This document shows positions 1 to 12,786 of a stretch of 64,000 nucleotides of DNA, in pieces. The stretch's first letter is position 1. Each line of letters starts with the position of its first letter. Below the pieces are notes generated by a model. It was given only the letters and a program-made list of their open reading frames with translations. It was not told where the DNA came from and did no database searches. This stretch comes from Plantago ovata (taxonomy: Eukaryota > Streptophyta > Magnoliopsida > Lamiales > Plantaginaceae), in the NCBI GenBank assembly GCA_028274465.1, contig CM051456.1, forward strand, positions 79,532,753-79,596,752, read 5' to 3'. Made by a program: the position numbers and the translations under genes.

Positions 1-962
1 TAACTAGAGAACGAAACCTTGTTCTCCACCAAACTTGGGACACTTAATCAGCAAAGCTATGCTTGATTAATTCCCCCTGAATTTCACCCCTGAAAAAGGG
101 TGTTTATCAGTTAGAGAGGTTTGGGATGAGATGACTTGAGTATAACTTATTCAACTATAATAAGTTATCTAAGAAACAAAACTTGGAATACTTTTCAGTA
201 AACAAGTTAAGTTGTTTCTGGTGTCAAGACTTGTTCTTGTTTGAAAGAAAGAACACCTAACTAATTTCTTAGCCATGAATGTTCTACTTCTTCACAAGTA
301 GCTTTTGTTTCAAGCTTAAGTCTTGGAACGGATCAATAGGCAGTAAAGAGTATGGAAGATTGAGTGTTTAAGCACAAGTGAGAGTTTGATCACGTTGTTG
401 ACACACTTCTACTCTTTGCCAGATGACCTCTATTTATAGTGAATCAAGGGAGCCGTTTGAACTTCAAATTCTAAGGCTTTGTTCCTTAAGATGTCACTAT
501 CTTGCTTTTGTACTTTCAGCAGCGTCCGTCATTTGTCTTCTAGTCTTCATGTTCTTCGCATGCTTACATTTGCATTTAATGTTCATTTGAATGAAATTCA
601 AATGTGAACGTTGGAGCCTAAATGCAAGTACTTTCAGCAAGGAGGTCACATATGTATTTCAGCAAGCGGTCAGTCTCAGTTTCAGCAAGCACAACCTACC
701 CTATCATATACATTTTCACTTATGTGAGTTGTTGCTGAAATTTCCACTTTCTGAGCAACATGTGCCTTTGTAGATACCATCTTCAGAAATCTTCTTAAGT
801 CTCCAGTCTTCGAATTCTTCAAGTTTCTGAACGGTTCTAGTGCTTCAATAGTTCAATTGTTGAATAGTTACAAGTTACCGTGGACCTTAAGAGTACTAGT
901 TACTGGACTTTCCTTAATTTAGAATGGTTAATTGCTTATCAAAATTTACAAGTTTCCTAACA
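1..962 (-). repeat. 3' LTR of element D, cut by the window edge
   Basis: Read on the minus strand the LTR starts TGTTAGGAAACTTGTAA at 962, closely matching the start of the LTR of element E at 42649 (TGTTAGGAAGCTTGTAA). Similarity to E continues to base 1, which corresponds to about 43815 in E. Roughly the last 470 bases of the LTR therefore lie outside the window. The copy contains a TATAAATA box near 430-437 (minus strand), as E does. It differs from the E LTR at many positions, so D and E are separate insertions of one family. Confidence 0.85.
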
Positions 963-978
963 AATTTTCCCCTTTTTT
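963..978 (-). other. Polypurine tract of element D
   Basis: On the minus strand a purine run of the form AAAAAAGGGGAAAATT lies directly against the start of the 3' LTR. This is the expected place and composition for the primer of plus-strand DNA synthesis. The adjoining 979-1222 is the short 3' untranslated stretch of D, in which I see nothing else. Confidence 0.75.
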
Positions 979-3900
979 ACGTTAGCAATCCATGGCTAAA
1001 TTAATTTTTACCCTTTTAGAGGTTTTTGATCTTGAATAAATCAGTTGAATAATGCAAACATACTTGAATAATAAAACAGTAAGCATAAGTAGATTGTATA
1101 ATCAAAAATCAATAAGAGTCAAAAGCTTATTGCTGATAGTTACCTTTCAGTAAGTTTACAAGAAAGTTCAGAGATAACTACAAAAATCAGTAAACAAAAC
1201 AAACAAAGCTTTTACAAGGGACTTAAGCTATTCCAGTAGAAGATTTCCTCAGAATCTCCCTTACACTCTTCTCAGCAAGCGCAGAGAATTCCACACAGTC
1301 CTTCTCGTAATCTTCAAGTAGCTTATGGACTTCAAGTTGAATAATCCTTGCATTCTTACAGGTAGTATAATGATGGTTTTCACCATTCATTTCTTTGTAG
1401 TGAAGTACCCACAAGTGCATGCCCCAATTGCTGGCATGGAGAAGTTGTGTATCTGAAATTCCCTTGTTGGCATGAATCCTTCTTAACCAGAGAAGATCTT
1501 TTTCTTGATCCTTGGTAGTGAGATAAAAATACTCATAAGGAATCAAGCCAAATTTCTTCTTTGACTTCTTGGTTAAAGGATAACTGTAGTAAGCAACATC
1601 TATTGGTTTAATCAAATCAGGCTCTTGTTTTAGCTTCTTGCCAATAGAAGTTCTTCTTACTAAGATTTCCAGGTTCAGCCATTTTGCAACAATGTTTCTT
1701 GGGTAGGGAGGAGGATCCCTTTCTTTTCTTTGCACTTTTAATTCAATCCAAGTGTACATTTGATTAAGTACAGCAGTTGGAAAGAAATCATTGGCCAAAA
1801 GATCTTCCAGCTTTATGACCCAGCAACCATGTAGGTTTCTGATCACATTTTTTGAGTTGTTTCCTCATTGCTGGTCTTTGTATATTCAATGCCAGAGCCA
1901 ATTGCAATGCTGGCTACCCTCTTTTCTTCCTATCTTTGCCTTCTTCTTCTTGACTTAGCATTTTCTTGATCCCTTGGTGAAGATCTTGAGTCAGAAGAGA
2001 AGTGTTTAGATTGGCCAGAAGGAGTTAATGTTGTAATCGGCCTAGATCTTATTGCCTGAGCTATTGTTTGGTCATCATCATCTTCATTAAGATCTTGATG
2101 ACTCCCAGTGTGACAATATTCTTGAGTTTCAGCAGATGTTCTTCTCCTTTTTGGATTTGCTGAACTTCTCTCAGAATCTGTTTCAGCTCGTTTCTTTGAA
2201 CTTTTCTCTCTTTCAGCAAGAGGTTCTCTGGGAGGTGGACCAGGCAGTATCAATGGCGCTTCAGCAGGGGTTTTCTTTGATCTTGAAGATTTTCTTTGTT
2301 TATCTTCCCCCTTACACATGGATTGCATCATTGGTTGAATGTGCAGAGAGAAAACTCATTGAAATTTTCAGCAAGAGTACTTAGGCTATTGTATTTGAGA
2401 ATTATTCCTTGTTGATCAGTAGTTAGCTTGGAAAGTTCTTCTTTAATACTCACCAAGTTCTCCTCATGTCTGCGCTCATTGTCGACTTTTTCTTCAATGA
2501 AATCCTGAGCCTTTTTCAATGCACTTTTAGCCAGTTTGAGTGCTTGACTAACATCTTCTTCACAACTTTTGTTGATGTAAACTTATGTCTTTCTGAGCTA
2601 TGGTAAGAGAAGTAGTGCATTTCAGCACTGTAGCCAGTATCAAGCGGACTCTCAGCAAGCAATGCATCATCCTCTTCTTGGCATGCTTTGTGAACAACCA
2701 TAAGTGCCTTAATTCTAGGAGTAAAATCCTCAATATTAGGAAACGACACTAGAGAGGGAGTAAGTGAATGAGCTTTGATCTCAGCGAAGTGATCATCATT
2801 TCTCAGCAAACGACTTCTTTCAGCATCTCCTTCATCATTTTGGAGAGATGGAGGAGGAATTGCAACCTCTGTGGGTTCAATTTTCTTTGCCAATTCTTCT
2901 TCATTTACTGAGAAGTTAAAGAGATCTTCTTCGTCATCAGATTCATCAAGGCCAGCAACCTTGGTTCCTAAATCTTTAGCTTCAGACACTTGTGGTTGAG
3001 TGGTTGCTGAGGGCAACTCTTTTAACTCAACAACTGGAGTTTCACCAGCAGTAAGTGGAAGGGAGGGGACTTCCGTGTTCTTCACTCCTGAAGATTGAGC
3101 AATGTCTAGATTCTGCGTATGTCTAGCATGAATCTGTAGACTATTTTGAAGTGCTCTTTGATAATCTTCATCCATATCTTCATCTTCAAGGTTTGGATTA
3201 GTGACCTTGGCATCGAGTAAAGGTAACTCGGCATCAGAAAGCTTAGTTTTGCCTAAGTGCATTTCAGCACGCTTTCTAGCCTACTCTTCTTCAGTTTCAG
3301 CAACTTTTTAAGTTGCTTGAGTACTTGTCTCAGCAGGAGCAGGAGTGGATTCTTGATGCTGACTAGGAGTTGTGTCAGCTTGCTGATTGTCAGTAACTTG
3401 ATTTTCAGTCTCAGCAACTGTCAGCATAATTCCACCAGCATCAGGACTAGGACCTTGATTGTCATCATCATCGTCCTTGTTGTCCTTGGAACCTTTTCCT
3501 TTATCATCATCACTGGTATCCTTTGGGATATTTTCATCCTCTTCTTCTTCATCATCTTCCGTTAGTATAACTAACTCGAGATGTTTGTACATAGCAGCGC
3601 TTGTTACTTCCTCTTCTTCATTGATTTTGTGGGGATCAGCCACCACGGGTACAAAGGAACCCTTGAGCATCACAGCTTGTTTAGCTGGAGAGGAACTCTT
3701 GAATTTATCTTTCATATTTTCTCTGATTAGAGCAATCCGACTTAAGATCATTAGCTGAGAATATATCAGCTCTTCTGGAAGTATTGAGTGTACAAAGGTC
3801 TCGAGTCTCAGTAAAGAGATTCTCTTTCTCTCGTTGGACAGATGAAGGTGAAGGTCAGAGAAATCCATCCTTCTGTACCGTTGCCAGTTGTTGATAGATT

Positions 3901-4006
3901 TAGCAACTATGGTCAAGATATTCTTTTTGAAGTTTGAGTAAAGTTCTTCCGAACTTACTTCAAGATCTTATGTGATGTGAACCACTTCAGTGGTCTCCTT
4001 TTGAGC

Positions 4007-4393
4007 CTGAAAAAGAATAAAATTAAGTTCAGGAAGGTTTTGGAAAATAGTTTTAAAGTCTAAAACTGTAACATGATTTACCTGCTGAAGTTCAGCAAGC
4101 TCATGTTGCACACTAAGTTGTGCTGGTACTATTTCCATTGCTTCAGGAGCTTGGGCAGCATCCTTGAATTGTTCATCCTAAAATAATTTTAAATTAGATA
4201 CAAGTACTAAGTTGTCAAAGTTAGTAGATTTACCAAAAGCTTCATCTACCTGCTGAACAGGAGTTGTGGATTCTGGTGCAGAAGTTTCAGCAATCTTCTG
4301 ACTTGTATCTTGAGAAGTCTGTAAAGAAACAATTATATCAGCAAAAGATAGAGTTTCAGATAGTGAAGTTTTTCTTAAGTCTGAATTAACTAC
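4007..4393 (-). other. Three intron-like segments in the post-pol region of D
   Basis: Segments 4393-4319 (75 nt), 4249-4178 (72 nt) and 4081-4007 (75 nt) each begin GTA after an exon ending CAGCAG and end in a T-rich tract plus CAG or TAG. They are much richer in A and T than the flanks. Element E has the same three at the same places with lengths 75, 71 and 75. The lengths suit minimal plant introns. Two of the three are multiples of three and could also be read through, so splicing is inferred rather than shown. Confidence 0.6.
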
Positions 4394-5003
4394 CTGCTGA
4401 AGAAGGACAGGTGGTGACTCAGTCCTTTCAGCATTGGTAACATCTTCATTATCTGGGACTTGTTCTTCAGCAGACTTCTTTTCTTGCTCTATTTGAGAAG
4501 GCTGTGCAGATTCAGCAATCTCCCTTGTCTCTGAATTGACAAGTTGAGCAGAGACATCTTGACCTTTAAGTTCACTACTTGCTATGAATAGGTCTACTGA
4601 CTTATTGGAGTTGTTAGCAATCTCCAAGTCCATTTGTTGGCTTAGGTCAGTCAGCACCAGTTGGACTTTGTCAATAGAAGTTATTGGTGAACTTGGTCTA
4701 ATATTCTCAGCATCATGAGATGCGTCGTCGAATACTGTCTCTTGTGGTGTTTCGGCAACCTCTGGGACTTGAACAATTGCAGTCTCAACAAGTGGTTCTT
4801 CAGCAATTTCTGGGACCGAATTAGTTGCTTGTTCAACAACTATCTCTTCAGCTTCTTTGTCAGCAAGTGCTGCTCTTCTCAAATCTGCAGCAATATCACT
4901 TGTTGGTTCCAGAGTGTTGTCATCAGGATTATCTACAATGTAGATGTCGGGGACTTGGGCAGGAATTTCATTTCCATAGCCTTGTGGTCTTATTTCAGCA
5001 GAT

Positions 5004-5008
5004 GTATC
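5004..5008. other. Left target-site duplication of composite A (GTATC)
   Basis: GTATC precedes the first base of the left LTR and recurs at 24397-24401 straight after the right LTR. Removing 5009-24401 restores a continuous reading of element D. Confidence 0.9.
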
Positions 5009-5105
5009 TGATGAACGTATTTTTGACGCGTTCATCTTGTCTTTTTTACCTTCTTTTGCTATCTTTTAGCCTTGTTTTTTGGTTAGTTTTGTAGAATAGT
5101 GTAAC
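5009..5105 (+). repeat. First 97 bases of the left LTR of composite A
   Basis: The sequence matches the LTR start seen in reverse at 24300-24396. It stops at GTAAC, the left copy of the B target site, and the LTR resumes at 18352. Confidence 0.85.
5101..5105. other. Left target-site duplication of element B
   Basis: The left copy is GTAAC and the right copy at 18347-18351 is GTCAC. The uninterrupted sister LTR at about 24298-24302 (reverse) has GTCAC, so the left copy has changed at one base since insertion. Confidence 0.8.
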
Positions 5106-5514
5106 TGTTAGTGTTGAAATACGTCCAGTCCGCATGTACGAACTGGAGCGGTCTAAGAGCGCGACAAAGCATCATAGGCCGTCCCTCAAGGGGCACGACC
5201 ACACCCAAGTATGTCACTAAGGTGTGGACCGACCAACATAGGGTCCGACCATCACTGGGAGGACAACCCTCAAAATAAGCTCATCATAAGGACAAAGCTG
5301 CCAGTGAGCTCGAGGAGCATCTCTCTATGGCTCGAGGAGGTCCTTACGTCAAGGTAACGCTCCTTGAGAGAAACTGAGCAGGACACTACTCGCACCTTCC
5401 ATGTACAAGGAGGGCTCGAGGACCCGGAGCGACCAGTCACGGTTGCTCCGTTGGGCCAAGGCCCACGGACCTCCTTAATGGGCCTGGGCCGAGGAAGGCC
5501 TCAATCCTAGCCGT

Positions 5515-5523
5515 ACACGTGTC
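5515..5523 (+). promoter_or_regulatory. G-box/ABRE-like motif in the LTR of B
   Basis: ACACGTGTC contains the CACGTG core bound by plant bZIP and bHLH factors and lies about 40 bases before the TATA box. It is also present in the 3' LTR. Stress or hormone response is an inference from the motif alone. Confidence 0.4.
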
Positions 5524-5559
5524 GTGATCCTACGCGACCGGAAGTTGAAAGGCCACTAG

Positions 5560-5567
5560 TATATAAA
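5560..5567 (+). promoter_or_regulatory. TATA box of the B 5' LTR
   Basis: TATATAAA is followed by a GC-richer stretch and about 290 bases of LTR. Transcription is expected to start near 5595. The 3' LTR has the same box at 18045-18052. Confidence 0.7.
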
Positions 5568-5861
5568 GGCCTCATTTACTCCTCAACTGTAAGCAATAAC
5601 ACCTCTCAACCACCACATTTACTACTCGTACTAGGGAAGCCTCACAACTCCCTACTCGTAAAGTCGCCTCTCCGGTCTGATACCTTACAGACCGGGTAAG
5701 AGACACTAACCCCCCCCCCTCTAGTCTATTTCAGGTACGAGGAAGCTACAAGAAGGCTCACTTCCTACCTCAGAGGAACACTACAAGAAGAAGAACTAGA
5801 ATGACTTAGATTAGCGACTTATTGCGAACTTAGAAAGAAACACGAATTACCCTTCAACATT

Positions 5862-5879
5862 TGGCGCCGTCTGTGGGAA
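5862..5879 (+). other. Primer-binding site of element B
   Basis: TGGCGCCGTCTGTGGGAA lies two bases after the 5' LTR. This class of site is usual for Tat-clade Gypsy elements, where a tRNA 3' end primes minus-strand synthesis. I did not assign the tRNA. Confidence 0.8.
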
Positions 5880-5946
5880 ACGACACGAAAGGTCATTCCT
5901 TGCCCTACTGGTCGAGCCATCTCCCTCCTCGTGACCCTTCACGAAT

Positions 5947-8000
5947 ATGCCTCCCAGAAGAAGCAACCATCTTGCTAATGTGCCACCCAGGAACCCTCCT
6001 CGACCTAGAGGCCGTCCCTCTAGTAACGGTCGCGGAGGAGGAACGGATGGTGCTTCGAGGGCACCAAGAAACAACAATGTTGCAATGAATCGGGATTACA
6101 CGGAGGGGGCATTTACTAATGTCACCAACTCCCAAAATGAAAGATCGGGAGAGAACAACCCGCAAAGAATCCCAATAAGAAGTTCTTATGGAGCGTTGAG
6201 AATCCCGAACAACGCCGAGCCTAGGGGGCAGCCTCCTCCAGTAGCAATCAATCAACCTCCCGTAGCAGTGAACCCTCCTCAACCGGCCGCATTGACCTTC
6301 ACCCTTCCTGATGGACGTGTAGTCCGACCAGCAGACTTCGGGATGGGCGAAGCTCAATACGGTCTATTCCTTCTCACTCTACAAGGTTACGTCGGAAGTA
6401 ACGAGGCTGTTAGGGTTAATGCCGAGATACAAGCTCAGGGAGCACAACCAGCGCCGGTACAAGAGCAACCTCGTGAGACCCTGGTTGCTCCTCGTCAGTC
6501 CCAAGGAAGAGCACCAGTTGCACAAGATGAAGCACATTCGAGAGCCAACACAAGGCCGATCCAATCTCGACTCGGACCATCAAGATTTCAGTCGAGGTTA
6601 GGACCACAAGGTGCCCCGGATGACTTGAGAGACTTGATTGATAGAAGGATACGGGCATCGTTGCAAAACGTAGCTCAACAAGAAAATAGAGCTCAGGTGG
6701 TCACTACACCACCCGCTCTTCCCAATCAAGTTACACCCAACCAAGTAACTCCACAAAACCAACAAGAAGCGGTGGCGGAGAATCAAGCATTGAGAACAGT
6801 AGTTGAGGTAACCCCCTTGATCGACCCGATCACGGGGAGGAGGCTCACTCTGGAGGAACTCAACGCGAGGAAATTCGCACTTGATGCTCAGATAGAGACT
6901 CTACGAGGAACTGTACAAGAGAAAGAGCAAGACCAAGATCCGAGCCCTTTGTGCGACGAGATTAGAAGCCATCAAGCCAAAATTGAAATAGGGTTCCCCA
7001 CCTTTGAAAGCTATGATGGAACAAGTTGTCCGAAGGACTACTTGGTAAGATTTGGCACTAAAATGGACGCTTACGGTCATGATTCAAGGACCAAAGCACT
7101 CCTCTTCCCGGCTAACCACTCCGGGGAAGCCATGAAGTGCTGGTCGCGCCTCCCTCACCGGTCCATCAAGTCATACAGAGATCTCTGCAAGGAGTTCTCT
7201 AAGCGTTTCGAGAAGGTGATGAACGCCAAAAGACGAGTGAGGTACTTGGCCGAAATTGTTCAGAGAAACAACGAGGACTTGAGGGACTTCATCAATCGTT
7301 TTCATGAAGCAGCCCTCCAAGTCGAAGATCACTCGATCAATGAGAGGAAAGAATATTTGTATGGTAACACTACCAACATCAAGTTCCAAGATGTACTCTC
7401 AGCATCGTGTGTGGAGAATGAAGCACAACTCGCCAAAGTTTGCAAGGATTTCCTCGAGGCTGAGGAATTCCGAAAGACCGTCACCGTGAGAACCAATCTT
7501 CCCAAAGAAAAGGGGAAGGAAAAAGAAAAGGAGAAGGAGTACCCTCCTCGCCCTCAAAATCCTGGAAAGCAAAGGAAAGATCAAAAGTTTGGGCTGATCA
7601 AAGAGGGCAATTCTAGAAATGATTTCAGAGACAAGAGGTCTCCTCCTAGAAGGTCACCTCCAAGACGATATAGCAACTACACAGACTTAAATAGGCCAAG
7701 ATCCGACATCTTGAACTATATAGTCTCAAGGAAGCTAGACGTCTCCTGGCCACCCATGATTAAGGAAAATCAAAGGAACAAGAGCTCGGAAATATTTTGC
7801 AAGTTTCACAAGGGAAAAGGGCACACCTCCGATGAGTGTGTCGAGCTTAAGAACGAAATTGAGAGGATGATACGCAACGGTCAATTGGTTAGCTACATCC
7901 GGAAGGAGGAACCTCTGGCACTCCTGCCTCCACCACTAGAAGTGGGAGCGAGCACCCTTACCAAGGAAACCCTCAGGACGATGACATTCATAATTACAAC
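5947..8000 (+). CDS. gag: gag region of element B (Tat clade)
   Basis: The region opens with an ATG 67 bases after the primer site and codes for about 690 residues. The N-terminal 300 residues are Pro/Arg/Gln-rich and disordered. A retrotransposon gag domain lies around residues 345-500, from GFPTFESYDGTSCPKDYL through a Trp-containing core. A basic linker follows, rich in Lys, Glu and Arg. A CCHC-like knuckle sits near residue 620 (CKFHKGKGHTSDEC). Gag forms the virus-like particle and packages the RNA. The protease follows at once, as usual for the clade. Confidence 0.88.
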
Positions 8001-8018
8001 AATTATGAGAACCGCCCC

Positions 8019-11000
8019 GTGAATGGAAGCATCCACACTCCAGTCGGAATGATCAACCTCACGGTGTCAATGGGTAGTGCTCCTAGACGAGTGACTCAAC
8101 ATGTTCCTTTCGTGGTCGTCGATATGCCGTTTGATTATTTTGCAGTCCTAGGCCGACCCAGTCTCTCTCAATTCCAAGCCGTAGTGTCCACGGTCCACAA
8201 CAAGTTGATGTTCCCCACTCCTTTAGGAATTGGACAAGAAGTCGGAGACATACGAGAAGCATGGGAATGCTACACCATGTCAACCAAGTTCACTTCAAGG
8301 GTTGCAATCGAAGAACCTAACCCGGGGCAATCATCCGAGGAGACACCCCTTGTTCACAATGCGCCTTATCGTTTCTACACGATTCGGCGAATGAATAGAA
8401 AGTCAAAGAAGCCAAGTCCGTCACTTAGGCGAAGAAAAGCAATCATGAAGAAAGACCAGGATACTCTAGTAGGAGCTGTTAAGGAGCTCGAGGAGTATCA
8501 AGTGATTCCATCAGTCCCACCCTCTTCCAAAAAGAAGAAATTCTTTGAGGAAAACAAAATTGAAGCAAGAGAAGCCCTAGAAGAAATCCAAAGTGTCGAA
8601 GGAAGTGCCGACAAGGTCACAAAAATCGGCACCGAGATGACTACTGAAGTCAGGATGAAACTCATCCAATGTTTGAAGGATAACAACGATATCTTCGCGT
8701 GGAGTACCAAGGACCTCAAAGGGATCGACCCACATGTCGCTGTTCACCGGCTGAACGTAGACCCGTCGATCACCCACATCAGAGAAAAGCGAAGAGACTT
8801 CAGTGCGGAAGATAATGCCATCATAGAAGCGGAAGTCAAAAGACTTCTTAAGGCCGGCCACATCAAGGAGGTGAGATACTCCGATTGGGTATGCAATGTG
8901 TTCCTCGTGGAGAAAGGTCCGGGAAAATGGAGAATGTGCAACAATTTTACAAGGCTCAACAAGTTTTGCCCGAAGGATCCATACCCTCTCCCACGGATCG
9001 ACCAGCTGGTCGATTCCACCGCTGGATGCGCCCTCCTGAGTTTCATGGATGCATACCAGGGCTTCTACTAGGTCAAAATGGCCAAAGATGATGTGCCTAA
9101 GACTTCCTTCTTCGCTAATGGCAATGTGTATTGCTTCAACGTGATGCCATTTGGTCTTAAAAACGCCGGAGCGACCTACCAAAGGTTGGTTAACAAGATG
9201 TTCAAAGAAGAGCTGGGTAAAACAATGGAAGTATATGTCGATGGCATGCTTGTAAAGAGCAAAACCGAAGAGCAACATGTAGGTTACCTGGCAAAATGCT
9301 TCTCAATCCTGAGAAAGTATGGCATGAAGCTCAACCCGGCGAAGTGTACCTTTGGAGTCAAAGGGGGGAAGTTCCTCGTTTACATGGTAACAGAGAGAGG
9401 AATAGAAGCAAACCCTGAAAAGATAAAGGCCATCCTCGATCTTCCCCAACCTCAATCCATCAATGAGGTGCAACAATTGGTCGGAAAGTCAATTGCATTA
9501 AGTAGATTCATCTCGAGGTCTGCCGAGAAAAATCTACCTTTTTTCAAAGTGCTAAGGAAGAGCAGCCTCTTCGAGTGGACGAAGGAGTGCGAGGAAGCCT
9601 TCGAGAAGTTGAAAGAGTATCTACTCGCTCCCCCACTATTGTCAAAACCCGTAGAAGGAGAGGTGCTTTATTTGTACCTAGCAGCAACTGGGAAAGCTAT
9701 CAGCTCGGTCTTGGTATGAATCCAAGGAAACGACCACTTGCCCATCTACTACTTGAGAAAAGTACTTGCCGGGGCTGAAACGCGGTACATGGACATCGAG
9801 AGGCTATCCTTTGCCCTCGTTTATACGGCAAGGAGGTTAAAACCCTACTTTGGCGCTCACAAGGTTGTAGTCTTGACAAAGCAACCTCTTAAGCAAATTC
9901 TCGGAAAACTCGAAAATTCGGGAAGAATGGCAAGATGGGCGATTGAATTAAGTGAGTACGACATCGACTATCAAGCACCCGTGGCCAAGAGAGCACAAGT
10001 CATCGCCGACTTCCTCGTAGAGTATCCCTCAAAAGGAACTTCAGAGGAAAACTCTTTGGAAACACAGAGTGCTATGATGATGGTCGAAGAGCAACCCCAG
10101 CAAAACAACCCCATGCAAGCTCTTGAAGATGCTTTAAAAGAGCTTAAGGCGATGTCCCAAACCAAAAGAAAAAGGCATGAAGTTTTCCTGGCAGAAAAAA
10201 TCGACGAGCCAAAGGGTACGGAGACCGTCTCTCCAAAACCCAAAGAATTAGTCGACCATGGAGACGTCTTGATTCTTCATGTTGATGGATCCTCATCAGG
10301 AAAAAATGGCGGGATAGGAATATACTTCAAGAGTCCCGGAGGGGCTGAACTCGAGTACGCCGTTACTCTTAGTTTCTCGGTCTCAAACAATGAAGCAGAA
10401 TATGAAGCCATCCTCATAGCTCTACGTATGGCAAAGTCATTGGAAGTGAAGAAGCTACATCTCTTCACTGATTCCCAACTGGCCGAGAAACAAATCTCGG
10501 GGAAATTCAGAACCAAGAAAGACTCACTGGCTGAGTACAAGAGCGCCATCACGGAAGAAATCCAAAAATTCGAAAGTTGTGAGATTGAAAAGTTCTCGAG
10601 AGATCTCAATCAAAGGGCAGATGCTCTATCAAAGTATGCGTCAGCTTCCGGAGGAGTGGATACCCGGAATGTGATACTTATGAGAATCAACGCATCATCT
10701 TTGTGGTCATCAAAGCCAAACGTCTTGGCAATCGATGATCAACAGAGTTGGATGCAAGAGATAACAACATATCTCAAAAATGGAAGCCTTCCTCGTGACA
10801 AGGCTGAAGCAAGGAAGATCAAAGGGAAAGCTCCTCGATACATCATGCAAGGAGATTACTTGTACAAAAGGTCTTTCGAGGGAGTCTACTTGAGATGCGT
10901 CGCCGAGCATGAAGTCCAAAAACTTTTAGGAGAAATGCATCGAGGAAGTTGCGGGGACCATGCCGGAGGAAGAACCCTCGCACAAAAAGTCATTCGACAA

Positions 11001-11972
11001 GGATACTACTGGCCCACTGTTCGCGAAGACGCTGCCCAATTTGTGAGAAGGTGCGAGGAGTGCTAAATGCACGCCAATTTGATCAACGTCCCAGCAAAAC
11101 CTCTCATGCCCATCACCATCACTTGCCCTTTCGACATATGGGGCATCGACATAGTCGGTCCTTTCCCAAGAGGAACGGGTCAAAAGAAGTTCATCATTGT
11201 TGCGGTCGAATACTTTAGCAAGTGGGCGGAAGTTGAAGCAGTATCTACCATCACCGAACAAAGAGTGATGAACTTCGTATGGAGGAACATCGTGTGTCGA
11301 TTTGGCTTGCCAAGGGTCCTCATCTCGGATAATGGTGCTCAATTTTGTGGCCAAAGATTCAATGAATGGTGCAAGGAAATGAAGATTGAGAGGAGGTATA
11401 CCTCTGTAGGACATCCTCAATCCAATGGGCAAATAGAGGCCGTCAACAAGATCCTTATCAACAACTTGCAGAAGAGGTTCGCCACCAACAAGGACTGGGT
11501 CGACGAGCTTGATGGAGTGGTATGGGCATACCGCACTACTTCAAAAACAGCTACGAGAGAGACTCCCTTCTCGCTAGTTTACGGGTCCGAGGCGGTCATA
11601 CCAGCAGAAGTGGCAGTAGAGACCCTCAGAATCCAAGGGTATGAACCCGAGGACAATCATACAGAAAGGCTCTTCGACCTGGAGAAGGTTAGTGAAGCGA
11701 GGACCAATGCATTGGCCAACATCCTCAGATATCAAGCACTAATCGCGAAGACCTACAACAAAGGCGTGAGAGAGAGAGACTTCCAAGTAGGAGACCTACT
11801 ACTCCGAAGGGCAGACATCCTGGGCAAAGTTGGGAAGATGCAACCCAATTGGGAAGGCCCCTACAAGATAATTGAAGCAAGGTCCAATGGAAGCTATCGG
11901 CTCCAAGACATGGAGGGAAGAGTATTGAAGAACCCATGGAATACCTTTAACCTCCAGAGATTCTACGCTTGA
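8019..11972 (+). pseudogene. pol: pol region of element B: protease, RT, RNase H, second RNase H, integrase
   Basis: Domains in order: the end of an aspartic protease around 8040-8240 (FAVLGRPSL); reverse transcriptase about 8730-9400, with the fingers motif KWRMCNNFTRLN and the palm stretch FNVMPFGLKNAGATYQR; connection and first RNase H about 9560-9900; a second, archaeal-type RNase H at 10260-10640 (LHVDGSSSGKNGGIGI, then NEAEYEAI); the integrase zinc finger at 10930-11065 (H-x-H...C-x2-C form); the integrase catalytic core about 11130-11600 (WGIDIVGPF, DNGAQF, GHPQSNGQIEAVN); and an integrase C-terminal part to 11972. Gene order and the dual RNase H place it in the Tat clade of Ty3/Gypsy. 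It is broken at about four places, so no complete polyprotein is expected. Confidence 0.9.
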
Positions 11973-12786
11973 GTTGTTTGGAGAAAAAGCTTTTTGAAGA
12001 ACCCCTGTGAAAGGCCCATAGACCGAGAAGGATTCCTCACTAGTTCAAGTGAGAGGTACCTCTTGTTTTGATTAAGAAAAGGTTGTAAGAAAGCTGGCTG
12101 CAAAGCCCCCATTGTAATTGCATTTCCGACAAATCAATACAATGTCTATCTTTCAACAAGCAAATGTTCAAGTATAGAACTACTATACTCAAAAAATAGT
12201 GCTACTCGATCAAGAAAACTTACATGACCTACATAAAAGCTATTCGATTTCCATGATTAAGGGGAACCCTCCCCGCTCTCTAATCTCTATAAGAGAATTA
12301 ATCAGGAAACCTTTTAAGGGAGTAAAAGCGAGGAGAAGAAGGTACTCGAAGAGAATGATCTCCATTCTTTCTAACTCAACACTTGGAATTTTTTCTAAGT
12401 TCAACACTTAGAATTCTTTCTTAGTCATCAAGACGATCGAGAAGCGCGGAAACTACTTTGATAGCTCGAGGAGCTAGTAGCGAAGAACATTGGTTCTCGA
12501 TTCCAACTTATACATGTTTAACTACTCTATCCAAGTTATACGTCATAACAAAAATTGTAATTAGTAAAAAACACAAGTATAAGTAAGAAAGCGAAGAGCA
12601 ACGAATTTTATTGAAGAAAACAAAGAGCGATGAGACAACAACACATAAACATATGTTACAAATGGATATGTTTCGAAGAGCGTCACAAAGGGCCGAATGA
12701 AAATTGTTCGAAAATAAACGCAAGTACGGAAATGGAAAAATTACAACATGTCCGAGCATACTCGGTCTTCAGGAGACTCCCCGGTC
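11973..12786. other. Spacer between pol and the antisense gene of B
   Basis: This is about 0.8 kb between two convergent coding regions. It contains AT-rich stretches and GAAGAA-type repeats but no domain or clear hairpin. Polyadenylation signals for both directions would be expected here; none is convincing by eye. Confidence 0.5.

Larger units (their letters stand above)
1223..5008 (-). pseudogene. Post-pol accessory reading region of D, C-terminal two thirds
   Basis: This region lies between pol and the 3' LTR on the minus strand and matches 60000-63878 of element E throughout. In reading order it has an acidic, Gln/Ala/Glu-rich low-complexity part, a central part with runs of Asp and Glu, a predicted coiled-coil stretch, a basic patch rich in Arg/Lys/Ser, and a compact C-terminal domain of about 200 residues. 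The C-terminal domain opens with HGCWVIKLEDLL and contains SNWGMHLWVLHY. Three AT-rich intron-like segments lie at 4393-4319, 4249-4178 and 4081-4007, each with CAG/GT and AG/ borders. I see no clear signal peptide or membrane segment, unlike a classical envelope protein. Function is unknown. The region is broken at a handful of places. Confidence 0.7.
5106..5859 (+). repeat. 5' LTR of element B (754 bp)
   Basis: It starts TGTTAGTGTTGAAATACG and ends CCCTTCAACA. The start is set by the polypurine tract before the 3' copy and by the target duplication. It carries a TATA box at 5560-5567 and an ACACGTGTC element upstream. Confidence 0.92.

Noticed and set aside
3459-3758. Ser-rich open frame on the plus strand
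   Set aside because: It is the complement of the Asp/Glu-rich part of the post-pol region of D.
5106-5859. LTR start at TGTTGAA (5112) giving longer terminal inverted repeats with TTCAACA
   Set aside because: The shared TGTTAG before it in both LTRs, the purine tract ending at 17590 and the GTCAC target duplication all place the start at 5106.
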